Part shown: one piece after another, positions 17,796 to 26,218 of the stretch
Position numbering within the stretch: the first letter of the stretch is position 1
Layout of the letters: each line of letters starts with the position of its first letter
Assembly (NCBI GenBank): GCA_003973385.1
Contig: QNYK01000107.1
Coordinates: 1-64,000, forward strand
DNA from: Bacillota bacterium
GTDB taxonomy: Bacteria; Planctomycetota; UBA8108; UBA1146
Direction of reading: 5' to 3'
Length of the DNA: 64,000 nt
Program-made: the position numbers and the translations under genes
Notes under the pieces: generated by a model
Database searches by the model: none
What the model was told of the DNA's origin: nothing
Seen by the model: only the letters and a program-made list of their open reading frames with translations

Positions 17796-18749
17796 ATGAA
17801 CGACACCCCCATGAAAGTGCTGATTTCAGACCCGCTACCCCCCCAGACCCGGGAGATCCTCGAAAAGGCTGGGCTCCTGGTGGTCGAGGGAGAGGATCAG
17901 GTGGATGCCAGCCTCGGATCCATCTCCGGCTGGATCCTTCGTTCTGGAACTCAGATCACAGCGGAAGTCCTCGACAGGGCGCCGGGACTCAAGTGCATTT
18001 GCCGTGCGGGTGCTGGAGTCGACAACATCGATTGCGATGCGGCCGCAGACCGAGGAATCCTGGTCATGAACACTCCTGCCGCGAACTCGAACGCAGCAGC
18101 AGAGCAGGCGCTGGGCCTGATGTTCGCGCTGGCGAGAAATATCCCCCAGGGCCATCTAGCAATGACTGAAGGGGGTTGGGGTCGCAAGGAACTGGTCGGG
18201 ATTGAACTGGCGGGTAGGACACTGATGGTGCTTGGACTCGGCAAGATCGGGCGTCGTGTTTGCAAGAAGGCGAACGCTCTGGGAATGACGGTGGTCGCTT
18301 GCGATCCCGTTGTTGGAGCGGAAGTCGCCAGTTCCTGCGGCGCGGAGCTCATTTCGCTGGAGGACGCCCTTGGTCGTGCCGATTTCATCTCACTGCATCC
18401 TCCGCTCAACGATTCGACTATAGGCATGGTCAACGATGAGTTCCTCGCTCGTTGCAAGGATGGAGTCAGGATCGTCAACGTAAGCCGAGGACCGGTGATC
18501 GAGGAGGCAGCGCTGCTCAAGGGGCTCGAGAGCGGCAAGGTCGCCGGGGCTGCCCTGGATGTATACGCTGAGGAGCCTCCCGCTGCTGATCATCCATACC
18601 GCCAACACGCACGTGTCATCTGCACACCACATCTGGGCGCATCTACAGTCGAGGCGCAGGACAATGTAGGTACGCAATCAGCGCATCAGGTCGTGGCGTT
18701 TCTCACCGAAGCCAGAGTCGAACACGCGGTCAACGCACCGGGACTCTGA
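17796..18749 (+). CDS. D-3-phosphoglycerate dehydrogenase-like (short D-2-hydroxyacid dehydrogenase)
   Basis: A 317-residue NAD-dependent dehydrogenase of the SerA/2-hydroxyacid family. AGAGVDNID, NTPAANSNAAAEQALGLM, the Rossmann loop GLGKIGRRV, NVSRGPVIEEAAL (catalytic Arg region), DVYAEEP and CTPHLGAST (His) are present. The C-terminal ASB and ACT domains of longer SerA proteins are missing, so serine feedback through an ACT domain is not expected. ATG 17796 follows AAAGGA; ATG 17766 is an alternative. It may make 3-phosphohydroxypyruvate for serine or act on a related hydroxyacid. Confidence 0.87.
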   Translation: MNDTPMKVLISDPLPPQTREILEKAGLLVVEGEDQVDASLGSISGWILRSGTQITAEVLDRAPGLKCICRAGAGVDNIDCDAAADRGILVMNTPAANSNAAAEQALGLMFALARNIPQGHLAMTEGGWGRKELVGIELAGRTLMVLGLGKIGRRVCKKANALGMTVVACDPVVGAEVASSCGAELISLEDALGRADFISLHPPLNDSTIGMVNDEFLARCKDGVRIVNVSRGPVIEEAALLKGLESGKVAGAALDVYAEEPPAADHPYRQHARVICTPHLGASTVEAQDNVGTQSAHQVVAFLTEARVEHAVNAPGL

Positions 18750-18763
18750 CCAGGGGTCAAGAT

Positions 18764-19453
18764 CTAGTTCCCCGGGGAGCCGTCTTCATCGCCAGGTGCC
18801 TTGCTTTCGCTGGGCCAGCGTCGTGATGGCATCTGCTCGCCTTGAGCTGGGTAGAGATTCTCGAACCTGTTCAGCACCCCCATGGCATCTGCGGGCCTCC
18901 GCTGTCGGATGGCGATGATCTGCGCTGTGGTCCAGAGCACATGAGCGTGAGCCTCTCCCTGTGGCAGGATCTCGTCGAGCATATGGGCGTGATAGAGCGC
19001 TCTGGAGTTCTCGTTCGCAGCCAGCGCCAGTTCCATCGCCCTCAGTCGTAGCATCGGATTCATCGGATCTTTCCGCAGTTTCTTTTCGAGCCGCTGGAGC
19101 TTGCCGAGAAGTTTACGGGGATTGCCCCGGCCAACCGACGAGCGCCAGCGCCAGAGCAGTGGGCTTTCATCGGGAATGGGCTCTTGGGCCTGGGAGGCGA
19201 TGCGCAGTATCGCAGGCAGGTGGAACAGCAGTGCTGAACCAGCCAGCACGATCATGGCCGGCAACGGAACCCTCAGGTAGAGCAAGATGGAGCACAGGAA
19301 TGCGAATGAGCCGATCAGTGCCGACAGAAACACTCCGCGAGGGGTTCGCCGTCGGCACAGGCCAGGATCGGCATCGAGGACCAGAAACAGCGCCAATCCG
19401 ATCATGGCACACAGCAGTGTCGGAGTCAGTGCCAGGCCGATCGAAGCGAGCAA
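18764..19453 (-). CDS. membrane protein with helical-repeat cytosolic domain, unknown function
   Basis: A 229-residue protein. The first 85 residues hold three hydrophobic helices (LALTPTLLCAMIGLALFLVL, VFLSALIGSFAFLCSILLYL and PAMIVLAGSALLFHLPAIL). The rest is a charged helical domain whose LRLRAMELALAANENSRALYHAHML pattern looks like tetratricopeptide-type helix pairs. The start is TTG 19453 with GCGGAGG four to five bases upstream. It stands between convergent SerA-like and purF. No family is recognised; a scaffolding role at the membrane is a guess. Confidence 0.6.
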   Translation of the reverse strand: MLASIGLALTPTLLCAMIGLALFLVLDADPGLCRRRTPRGVFLSALIGSFAFLCSILLYLRVPLPAMIVLAGSALLFHLPAILRIASQAQEPIPDESPLLWRWRSSVGRGNPRKLLGKLQRLEKKLRKDPMNPMLRLRAMELALAANENSRALYHAHMLDEILPQGEAHAHVLWTTAQIIAIRQRRPADAMGVLNRFENLYPAQGEQMPSRRWPSESKAPGDEDGSPGN

Positions 19454-19573
19454 TGGACCTCCGCGGGGCTGTATCGCCGATCACCGCAGTGTACGGATGG
19501 CGTCAATATAACGCCGTGGATCGAACAGATAAGTCGAACGGGTGGAACGAACTGGTCCTCCCGATCTTCGATT

Positions 19574-21067
19574 CTATCCAGGTTCTCCCACCTTGTCTGC
19601 CTCGGTGGAGAGCCGCTGTCGTTGGTCCTGGAGGCGTGCTTCTTCGATATTGGAGAGAGTTTCAGCACTGACATCTGCGGTCGGGTAATTGCCATCGAAG
19701 CACGCTGCGCAGTAGTGGAGATCTGAACCCGAGTTGGCGACTGCCAGCCGCAGGTCTGAAATCTCCTGATAAATTACGGCATCGGCTCCCAGTTTCTGGG
19801 CGATTTCAGCTTCACTCGTTTCGTTCGCAATCAACTCGGCTCTGGTGGACATATCGACGCCATAGACGCAAGGGTGTCTTACAGGTGGCGAGCAGGATGC
19901 AAAGTAGACCTTCTTCGCACCGGCGGCCCGGGCCAGTTCGACGATCTGTCGCGAAGTGTTTCCACGTACGATGCTGTCATCGACAAGCAGCACATCTTTG
20001 CCCTTGAATTCACTTTCGATCGCATTCAGTTTTCGGCGAACACTCGAGGTCCGTTCACCCTGACCAGGCATGATGAATGTGCGCCCGATGTATCTATTCT
20101 TGACCAGGCCTTCCCGGTACTCGATGCCCAGTTCCCTCGCCATGGTGCTGGCAGAAGTGCAGGCACTATCTGGAACAGGGATCACGACATCCGCGTGAAA
20201 TCCGCTCTTTTCCCACTTCTTGGCCAGTTGGATGCCAAAGTTCCTGCGCGCCTCGTAGACACTGACATTGTCGATGATGCTGTCGGGGCGGGCGAAGTAG
20301 ACATGCTCGAATATGCAAGGATTGTGACGGATGCTGAGAACCTTGCGACGCAGGGGATCTTCACCCGGTCGAAAGATCACGGCCTCGCCTGGACCGATGT
20401 TTTCGATGTCGCTATATCCAAGAATTTCGAGAGCGATATTTTCGGAGGCGCACGCCCATTCCACGGTTCCATCAGCCGCAATTCGTTTTCCCATCAGTAG
20501 TGGTCGAATTCCGTGGGGATCCCTGAAGGCGACCATGCCAAGTTGTGCCACCAGGCTGATCACCGAGTAGGCACCCTTGACGCGTTGTAACACCTTTTCG
20601 ATCGCCTTGAAGACAGACTCAGGATCGGGATCAACACCGCCTATTTCTCCCAGTTCTGCGGCGAAGGTGGCAAGTATCAATTCGATATCGCAACTGGAAT
20701 TCATGATGGTGCGTTTTTCGCAACGGAGCCATTCAGTGAGAATCTCGGCGTTGGTGACATTCCCGTTGTGCGCCATCGCGATGCCGTATGGGTAGTGGAC
20801 CTGGAAAGGTTGTGCGTCTTCAGTCGTGGCCCCACCGAAGGTCGGGTACCGAACCTGGCCGATACCCCAGGTGCCGGTCAGGCGTTCCATGTTCTTGGCG
20901 CGAAAGATGTCTCGAACCAGTCCGTTTCCCTTCTTGAGATGGAAACGGTGGTCATAGCTGACGATTCCTGCGGAGTCCTGTCCTCGATGCTGGAGACAGA
21001 CGAGCGCCTCGTAGACCTCATGGCAGACATTTGGATTTGATCCTATGGCACCGTAGAAGCCGCACAT
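19574..21067 (-). CDS. purF: amidophosphoribosyltransferase
   Basis: A 497-residue enzyme for the first committed step of purine synthesis: PRPP plus glutamine to 5-phosphoribosylamine. Met1 is followed directly by the nucleophile Cys of the Ntn glutaminase (MCGFYGAIG), with CLQHRGQDSAGI and GIGQVRYPTFG behind it. The phosphoribosyltransferase part has VIPVPDSACTSA, KNRYIGRTFIMPGQ and the PRPP loop LLVDDSIVRGNTSRQ. ATG 21067 is fixed by the Cys and by AGAGGAG six bases upstream. It transcribes away from the two-component pair. purH is elsewhere in the window, so the pathway is not one operon. Confidence 0.97.
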   Translation of the reverse strand: MCGFYGAIGSNPNVCHEVYEALVCLQHRGQDSAGIVSYDHRFHLKKGNGLVRDIFRAKNMERLTGTWGIGQVRYPTFGGATTEDAQPFQVHYPYGIAMAHNGNVTNAEILTEWLRCEKRTIMNSSCDIELILATFAAELGEIGGVDPDPESVFKAIEKVLQRVKGAYSVISLVAQLGMVAFRDPHGIRPLLMGKRIAADGTVEWACASENIALEILGYSDIENIGPGEAVIFRPGEDPLRRKVLSIRHNPCIFEHVYFARPDSIIDNVSVYEARRNFGIQLAKKWEKSGFHADVVIPVPDSACTSASTMARELGIEYREGLVKNRYIGRTFIMPGQGERTSSVRRKLNAIESEFKGKDVLLVDDSIVRGNTSRQIVELARAAGAKKVYFASCSPPVRHPCVYGVDMSTRAELIANETSEAEIAQKLGADAVIYQEISDLRLAVANSGSDLHYCAACFDGNYPTADVSAETLSNIEEARLQDQRQRLSTEADKVGEPG

Positions 21068-21569
21068 GACTACTCCTCTGGCAGTGGATCCGAGCCTGAG
21101 AGTTCGAGGTCCCCTGAATGGACCGAAGCATATCTTCTCAACCGGCCGCTGACGAGGCACTGTGACCAGTTGGCACGAAATCCGATGAGATGGCAGACTT
21201 CATTGACCGGCGCACAGGTCGTCGAGTCCCGGGGGCCATCCCCTGGCCGTGGAGAATCTGAAATCAGGCAGCCGGAGTGTCATTGTTTGGTGTGCTGGAA
21301 GAGGAAAAGGCCGGCTGTCTGACCTTTCTCCACGTGAACTGGCGAAGTTGGGCCCTCTGCCCTGAATCGCCCCATCTTGCCATCCCTGGCGGGTGACCGG
21401 GAAACCGTGGTGTGGTAATCCCCGGTCTCCCGCCTCCTTTCTTGCCTATTGAGCGTCTTCGGGAACTCGACCCCGGACTGCTGCGTTTCGTAGCAGTAAG
21501 GGGAAATTGGCCCTATGATGGCCACCAGCCCCGATGTTCGCCCAATCCCGCCAGAGAGGTTCGTGATCC
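21068..21569. other. 502-base divergent intergenic region
   Basis: This lies between the starts of purF (minus) and the kinase-like gene (plus) and should hold both promoters. It contains a strong interrupted 13-bp stem at 21388-21434 and an 8-bp stem (CTGCTGCG 21478-21485, CGTAGCAG 21489-21496). A possible -10, TATGAT, lies at 21514-21519 without a good -35. No protein-like reading frame was found. Confidence 0.6.
21388..21434 (+). promoter_or_regulatory. long hairpin upstream of two-component genes
   Basis: GGCGGG (21388-21393) pairs with CCCGCC (21429-21434), and GACCGGG (21395-21401) with CCCGGTC (21421-21427). The two helices are separated only by a T-T mismatch, and a 19-base loop closes them. 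TCCTTTCTT follows on the plus strand, so it could act as an attenuator or leader element about 135 bases before the kinase-like gene. There is no known gene upstream on that strand for it to terminate. Confidence 0.4.
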
Positions 21570-22418
21570 TTGCTCGACCAACCAGCTGCGCTGCGGTCCG
21601 GAAGCTCCCAGTGGGCGATCTGGACCCTCGGGACCTCCCGGAAATGGGCCGGCTCTGAAGGCTTTCAGGAGGCACTGGAGCGGTATCAAGCGGTGGAATT
21701 GTTGCCGAAAGTACTCGATCAGCCGTGGGGTGAAGGATCGGGCGAGTTCGATACTTGCCAGTGGCCGCTGGACTCGCAGACGATGCTCCAGGCGAGTTGG
21801 TTGCATCACCTTCCCTCGAGTGATGGACCCTGTCTGCTGCTCCAGATCTGCGACGTCACTGGTGCGAACGAGCCCCATCCATCTACCGAGATGGTTCAGC
21901 AGCAGACCCTGGGGCACATCATCCCCAAGCTTCTCCACCAGCTCAAAAACCATCTCACGGTAATTCAGAATTCTTCAGCTGCTCTCGAAATAGCGATGCG
22001 CAATGAAGACAAAGAGCGCATCGAGAAGTGTCAGAACCTGGCACTGAAGGGGGTCACCCGAGCCGATGCTCTTCTGACCACCATCACGGTGCTGGCCGAC
22101 TGGGATGTCGAGGCGATCCTCGAACACTATCGCAGACGCTACAGTGCGGTTTCTGTCGAGATCGAAGTGGAGGGGGAGGTTCCCGCTGGGGATCTGTGGG
22201 TTGCGGCGATCGTCGTCTCGCTCGAATATTCCCGCCCCAATCTTCCGCAAGAGACGACATTGAGAATTCATTGTGAAGAAACTGCTCTTCACTTCACCGT
22301 AGATGGTTTGGATCAGATTGCAGTTCCGCCACTGCAATCAGGGTTCTTCGGAGCGCTGCTTGAATGTCGCGCCGAGGGAGTGGGATGGGTTGTGACCAAC
22401 CCTGGAGGGAACCAATGA
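21570..22418 (+). CDS. histidine-kinase-like protein with degenerate ATPase domain
   Basis: A 282-residue protein. Residues 115-135 (HIIPKLLHQLKNHLTVIQNS) match the phosphoacceptor H-box of HisKA kinases, with His123 in the H-x-x-K-N arrangement. The C-terminal part has the spacing of a HATPase domain, but the N-box Asn and the DxGxG box are replaced (SLEYSRP, DGLDQI). It is therefore probably not an active kinase by itself and could be a phosphotransfer or sensory partner. Residues 1-110 resemble a small input domain. The start is TTG 21570 after AGAGAGG, the first possible after a TGA at 21564. It overlaps the response regulator by an ATGA. Confidence 0.6.
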   Translation: MLDQPAALRSGSSQWAIWTLGTSRKWAGSEGFQEALERYQAVELLPKVLDQPWGEGSGEFDTCQWPLDSQTMLQASWLHHLPSSDGPCLLLQICDVTGANEPHPSTEMVQQQTLGHIIPKLLHQLKNHLTVIQNSSAALEIAMRNEDKERIEKCQNLALKGVTRADALLTTITVLADWDVEAILEHYRRRYSAVSVEIEVEGEVPAGDLWVAAIVVSLEYSRPNLPQETTLRIHCEETALHFTVDGLDQIAVPPLQSGFFGALLECRAEGVGWVVTNPGGNQ

Positions 22419-23965
22419 TGAGTGACAAGGCGGAAAAAAAAGCGACGGTTCTTCTGGTCGATGATAATCAGTTACAACTGGATGCCCTCGCCCTGCGCCT
22501 CGAGCAGCACTACGAAGAAGAGGCGCTGGACATCAGGGTAGAGATCGAGTCAGACGAGAGAAACGTGCTGGCGACCCTCAGGGAAAAAACGATCGATGTG
22601 GTCGTCAGCGATCTGGATATGCCCTTTTTTCGAGGCGATGAACTGAATCAGATGGTCCAGAAGTTCGACGATAAGATCCAGTTCATCATCCATTCCGGTG
22701 TTGGGGGACAGAAGGCCAGAAATCAACTCATCGACGAGAATGTCCGGGACATCATCGAGAAGGCCAAACCGGGATCAGACACCTTCAAGGATCTGGTCGA
22801 GGCGATCCGCAAGGCACTCAAGTTCCGCGAGGAGCGGCTCGCAGTTTCGATGATAAACAGTGCTGCGCGCAGGCAGCGCAACATCGTTCATGAAGATCCG
22901 AAGATGGAGAAGGTGTTCAGCATCGTCGACAAGGTCGCTGGCGCACCATCGCCGGTACTCGTCCAGGGTGAGCCAGGTACAGGCAAGGAATTGATCGCCC
23001 ACGAGATCCATCGAAAACGAAACGAGATGCTGCGTCTGAAGAACCCGAATTTCAATGAGAAGGATTATCCCTATCTTGCCATCAACTGCGGTGCTCTCTC
23101 TCGCACATTGCTGGAGAGTCAACTCTTCGGCCACAAGAAGGGCGCTTTCACCGGATCGGTGGCGGATCAGGATGGTGTCTTCGTGGCTGCCAAGAAGGGC
23201 ACCCTGTTCCTCGACGAGATCACAGAACTCGATCTTGACTTGCAGGTGAAATTACTTCGTGTGCTCCAGGAGAAGGAAGTCACCCCACTCGGATCCACGC
23301 GACCCATTCCAGTTCGTGCGCGAGTGGTGACAGCTACCAACGCCCCGATCAAGCAACTCGTCGAGGAGCGAAAGTTTCGCGATGACCTGTACTACCGGAT
23401 CAATGTCGTCAATATCGAGATTCCGCCACTTCGCGAGCGAAAACTGGACGTCGAGGCGCTGGCCAATCACTTCCTGCTCGAGATGGCAGATGCCTATAAC
23501 TGCCCACCCAGATGCCTCAGCCCAGGAGCCCTCGAGTTGCTGAAGAAGTATCGGTGGCCCGGCAATGTCAGAGAACTTCACAATGTCATCGAGCGCTCCT
23601 TCGCCCTGGGAGACGAGTACAACATCATCCCCAGAGACCTGCCGGATGAGATCCAGGGCATCGGTCCAGGCCACGATGATGCAGGCGATGGACAGCGAGA
23701 CGCGGACCTCGAGGCGGGACTCTCTCGTTTCCATGAGGCGGCACGAGAGGTCGGAGATTCGATCGCTGCGAAACATTCCCTCGGTGACCGTCAGAGTTCT
23801 TTTCCCACCTATGACGAGGTGGTGGCGGAGCACATTCGACGCGCCCTGCTGCACACCCAGGGGGTCAAGAGCCGAGCAGCCTCGCTCCTCTCCATCGATC
23901 GAAATCGCCTCTACAGATTGATGAGCAAGTATCGGATCCCTGCCGATGGAGTCTCCGCTGACTGA
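22415..23965 (+). CDS. sigma-54-dependent response regulator (NtrC type)
   Basis: A 516-residue activator. The receiver domain has VDD near 15-17 and phosphoacceptor Asp66 in VVVSDLDMP. The AAA+ domain has Walker A GEPGTGKE (186-193), the sigma-54 contact loop GAFTGS (243-248), Walker B GTLFLDEI, and KFRDDLYYRINV plus WPGNVRELHNVIERS. The C-terminal helix-turn-helix is Fis-like (GVKSRAASLLSIDRNRLYRLMSKY). An extra stretch of about 12 residues (EMLRLKNPNFNEKDY) follows Walker A. It should open sigma-54 promoters when phosphorylated. ATG 22415 overlaps the preceding stop and follows GGAGGGAAC. Targets are unknown. Confidence 0.93.
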   Translation: MMSDKAEKKATVLLVDDNQLQLDALALRLEQHYEEEALDIRVEIESDERNVLATLREKTIDVVVSDLDMPFFRGDELNQMVQKFDDKIQFIIHSGVGGQKARNQLIDENVRDIIEKAKPGSDTFKDLVEAIRKALKFREERLAVSMINSAARRQRNIVHEDPKMEKVFSIVDKVAGAPSPVLVQGEPGTGKELIAHEIHRKRNEMLRLKNPNFNEKDYPYLAINCGALSRTLLESQLFGHKKGAFTGSVADQDGVFVAAKKGTLFLDEITELDLDLQVKLLRVLQEKEVTPLGSTRPIPVRARVVTATNAPIKQLVEERKFRDDLYYRINVVNIEIPPLRERKLDVEALANHFLLEMADAYNCPPRCLSPGALELLKKYRWPGNVRELHNVIERSFALGDEYNIIPRDLPDEIQGIGPGHDDAGDGQRDADLEAGLSRFHEAAREVGDSIAAKHSLGDRQSSFPTYDEVVAEHIRRALLHTQGVKSRAASLLSIDRNRLYRLMSKYRIPADGVSAD

Positions 23966-24670
23966 TTCGAAATAGAGCGCACTGCTTCATCTTGATGCAA
24001 AGTGACTAATCCTCCATCTCATCTGCATTTATGTCAGATCATGTTCGCCTGCGAGCATCGACCGGATCTGGCCTGATTTACATCAATCTCCATAGACCGT
24101 TGCCATCGTTGGAGTTAAGAAATTCCAGCAGATTGGTATCGCTGTTGCATGAGGTCAGGGGAGTACGGATCGCATCGGCTGCCTCCGAGCAGCCTCTTCG
24201 ATCCGGAAATGATCGTGACAACCGGGGGGGATGACCGTTGTGCCCCGGCATTTGTGGCGGGCTGAGCCCGGGACTCATGGCATCCCCCTTTTTGAAATCT
24301 GCCTCGTCGATCGAGGCGTTGTTCATCGCCTTCGTTGTTTGATTCCGTGTTCTTTACCCCTCGGGTTTGTTGGGGCTTCGAAGCGGCTGGTCGTCGACAT
24401 CGGGCGGGCTCGTTGACGCTGGTTTTTCGCTTTTGCCCCCTCGGGGACGGAAGACGCGTGGGGGAGAAGGGTGCACAAACTGAAGATCTATCGGATCTCG
24501 GCGGTCACCACTCTCCCCCCTTTTTCTAATCCTGGTCTCACTCGCCAGTACTCACCCACCAGAGTTTTGCACGGCCAGTCGAGTTCACTCACCGAGGGCG
24601 CGCAGTGGCTACCGGAAAATTGTACCGACTTCTCACCGTCCTCATTTGAGCCCTGCTTCCTTCAGAGCCG

Positions 24671-24685
24671 TGGCAACCTGCGTGC
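24671..24685 (+). promoter_or_regulatory. weak sigma-54 (-24/-12) promoter candidate
   Basis: TGGCA at 24671-24675 and TGC at 24683-24685 put GG and GC ten bases apart, the spacing of -24/-12 promoters. Several flanking consensus positions do not match. It is noted because an NtrC-type activator gene lies just upstream and a secreted dockerin protein begins about 175 bases downstream. Chance occurrence is quite possible. Confidence 0.25.
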
Positions 24686-24706
24686 CCACCAATCGGGGAT
24701 TCACAC

Positions 24707-24734
24707 TTAGATTATCGCTTCCAAAGACTACAAT
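24707..24734 (+). promoter_or_regulatory. candidate sigma-70 promoter of dockerin gene
   Basis: TACAAT at 24729-24734 is a good -10, with TTAGAT at 24707-24712 as a poor -35 sixteen bases upstream. It lies about 128 bases before the ATG at 24862. It competes with the sigma-54-like site just upstream as the start point for this gene. Confidence 0.35.
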
Positions 24735-24861
24735 CGAGAGTAGTTAGAGGTCCGTGGATCGAGTCGGCTTCCCCCTGTCCGGCGCACGCGATCTCGGTTG
24801 CTCGACACAGTTGAAGTCGTCCCCTGGACCCTGTGTTGCGTGAACCAAGCGAGGTGACTCG

Positions 24862-26148
24862 ATGACCAAATCCAACCGCCATCGCCTAGCAGTCGCGAAC
24901 GCGATTCTCTGTGTGGTGTTGATGTGCCGGCTCGTATCGGCGCAGGCACCTCAACTGGAGATGAGCGATGTGGTGGTCTACCCCGGTCAGGCGGGAGTCG
25001 GAGTCGAGATCTCTCTCACCGCCAGTCAGTCCGTCAGTGGTGTCCAGGTGGGGATCGCAGTCGATCCGGACCGGATTTTCCTGCAGGATCTGGACCTGAA
25101 TGGCTCCGTACTTCAGGCGGTTGCCGTCGAATTCCTCGACACCAGCGTTGACCTCGAAGAAGGAGAGGCGACGCTGCTCGCCATCTTCGACGATTCTGCT
25201 CCTTTCGATCAGGCCTTGCCGTCCCCTTCCAATGCACTTCTCGGAACCCTGGTCCTCGATGCCTCGAGCTGGTTGGTGCCAACGAATGTGGAGCCGATCG
25301 CTTTCGCCAACGGAGTGGGAGAGCCCGCCATCGACACTCTCGTATTCGTCGAAGGCAACGCAGTACTCCCCGATCTGGTCGATGGCTCACTCTCGGTGCT
25401 CTCCCAGAATGTTCTGATCGCCGCTTCCACGTCGGGGCAGGCATCTATTGGTGAGATCGACTACGAGGTCAGTTTACGCGGCTACAACATCGATGATCTG
25501 CAGGGGTTCTCCGCTGCACTCGCCTTTGACCCGACCGTACTTCAGTGTGCTTCCGCCACCATCGATGGAACCATCACGCAGGTTGCAGGTGCTGAGTTTG
25601 TCGAGGGGGTCATCGACAATGATGTTGGATTTGCGGTACTCGGAGTCCTGATGGATATCTTGCCGCCGTATGATGGCCAGGTGATTCCTGCCACAGGAAT
25701 CGAGATGGAGTTCGCGAGGATCTACTTCGATGTGAGCGGTTCTCTGACCGTCTCCCAGCAGACGCAACTGAGTTTCGAAAATGACCTGGGAGTGCCTCCG
25801 ATCAGCAATGTCTTTGTGATTCAGAACCAGTCCGTTGCTCCCGTGACCATCGACCTGACCATCGACATCGCTGTCGATGGAATCTTTCTGCGTGGTGATG
25901 CGGACGGAAACCTGAGGCTCGATCTCTCCGATGCCATCAACAATCTGGTCTTCATGACCAACTCCTGCCCCGCATGCCCGATCCCTCTCTGCCCCAAGGC
26001 TCTGGATGTCAATGACGATGCTCGAATCGACCTCAGCGACGCCATTCATCTGCTCAGTTTCCTCTATCTCGATGGCCCTCAGCCCGCTGAGCCTTACCCT
26101 GACCCCGGAGTCGACCCCACCCCCGACCTGCTGGACTGCTTCAACTAG
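24862..26148 (+). CDS. secreted protein with two cohesin-like modules and C-terminal dockerin-like module
   Basis: A 428-residue exported protein. The signal peptide is residues 1-27 (ending VSA). Two Ig/cohesin-like modules follow (about 30-185 and 186-338); the second carries LPPYDGQVIP and VPPISNVFV. From about 341 there are two calcium loops, DADGNLRLDLSD and DVNDDARIDLSD, each with Asp/Asn at positions 1, 3, 5, 9 and 12 as in dockerins. The Cys-rich linker SCPACPIPLC between them is longer than in relatives. The end is PYPDPGVDPTPDLLDC. It is a homologue of the minus-strand cluster at 35741-43738. It is presumably extracellular or cell-surface; partner and function are unknown. Confidence 0.8.
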   Translation: MTKSNRHRLAVANAILCVVLMCRLVSAQAPQLEMSDVVVYPGQAGVGVEISLTASQSVSGVQVGIAVDPDRIFLQDLDLNGSVLQAVAVEFLDTSVDLEEGEATLLAIFDDSAPFDQALPSPSNALLGTLVLDASSWLVPTNVEPIAFANGVGEPAIDTLVFVEGNAVLPDLVDGSLSVLSQNVLIAASTSGQASIGEIDYEVSLRGYNIDDLQGFSAALAFDPTVLQCASATIDGTITQVAGAEFVEGVIDNDVGFAVLGVLMDILPPYDGQVIPATGIEMEFARIYFDVSGSLTVSQQTQLSFENDLGVPPISNVFVIQNQSVAPVTIDLTIDIAVDGIFLRGDADGNLRLDLSDAINNLVFMTNSCPACPIPLCPKALDVNDDARIDLSDAIHLLSFLYLDGPQPAEPYPDPGVDPTPDLLDCFN

Positions 26149-26218
26149 CCGATTGGTCCGATTCGCGTGAGCGGGATATTCTTCTCGGGACCAGAGTTTC
26201 CCGGGAGGAGCACATCTT

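Larger units (their letters stand above)
23966..24861. other. 896-base gene-free gap with several hairpins
   Basis: No reading frame on either strand looks like protein. The first 250 bases are unremarkable. From about 24220 the plus strand becomes G- and T-rich and carries stems. CCGGGG 24222-24227 pairs with CCCCGG 24243-24248. CGGGC 24258-24262 pairs with GCCCG 24266-24270. A weak GGGA/TCCC stem is followed by CCTTTTT ending near 24293. Repeated CCCCTCGGG-type stems lie near 24355 and 24455. Candidate promoters for the next gene lie at 24671-24734. A small RNA gene is possible but not demonstrated. Confidence 0.5.
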
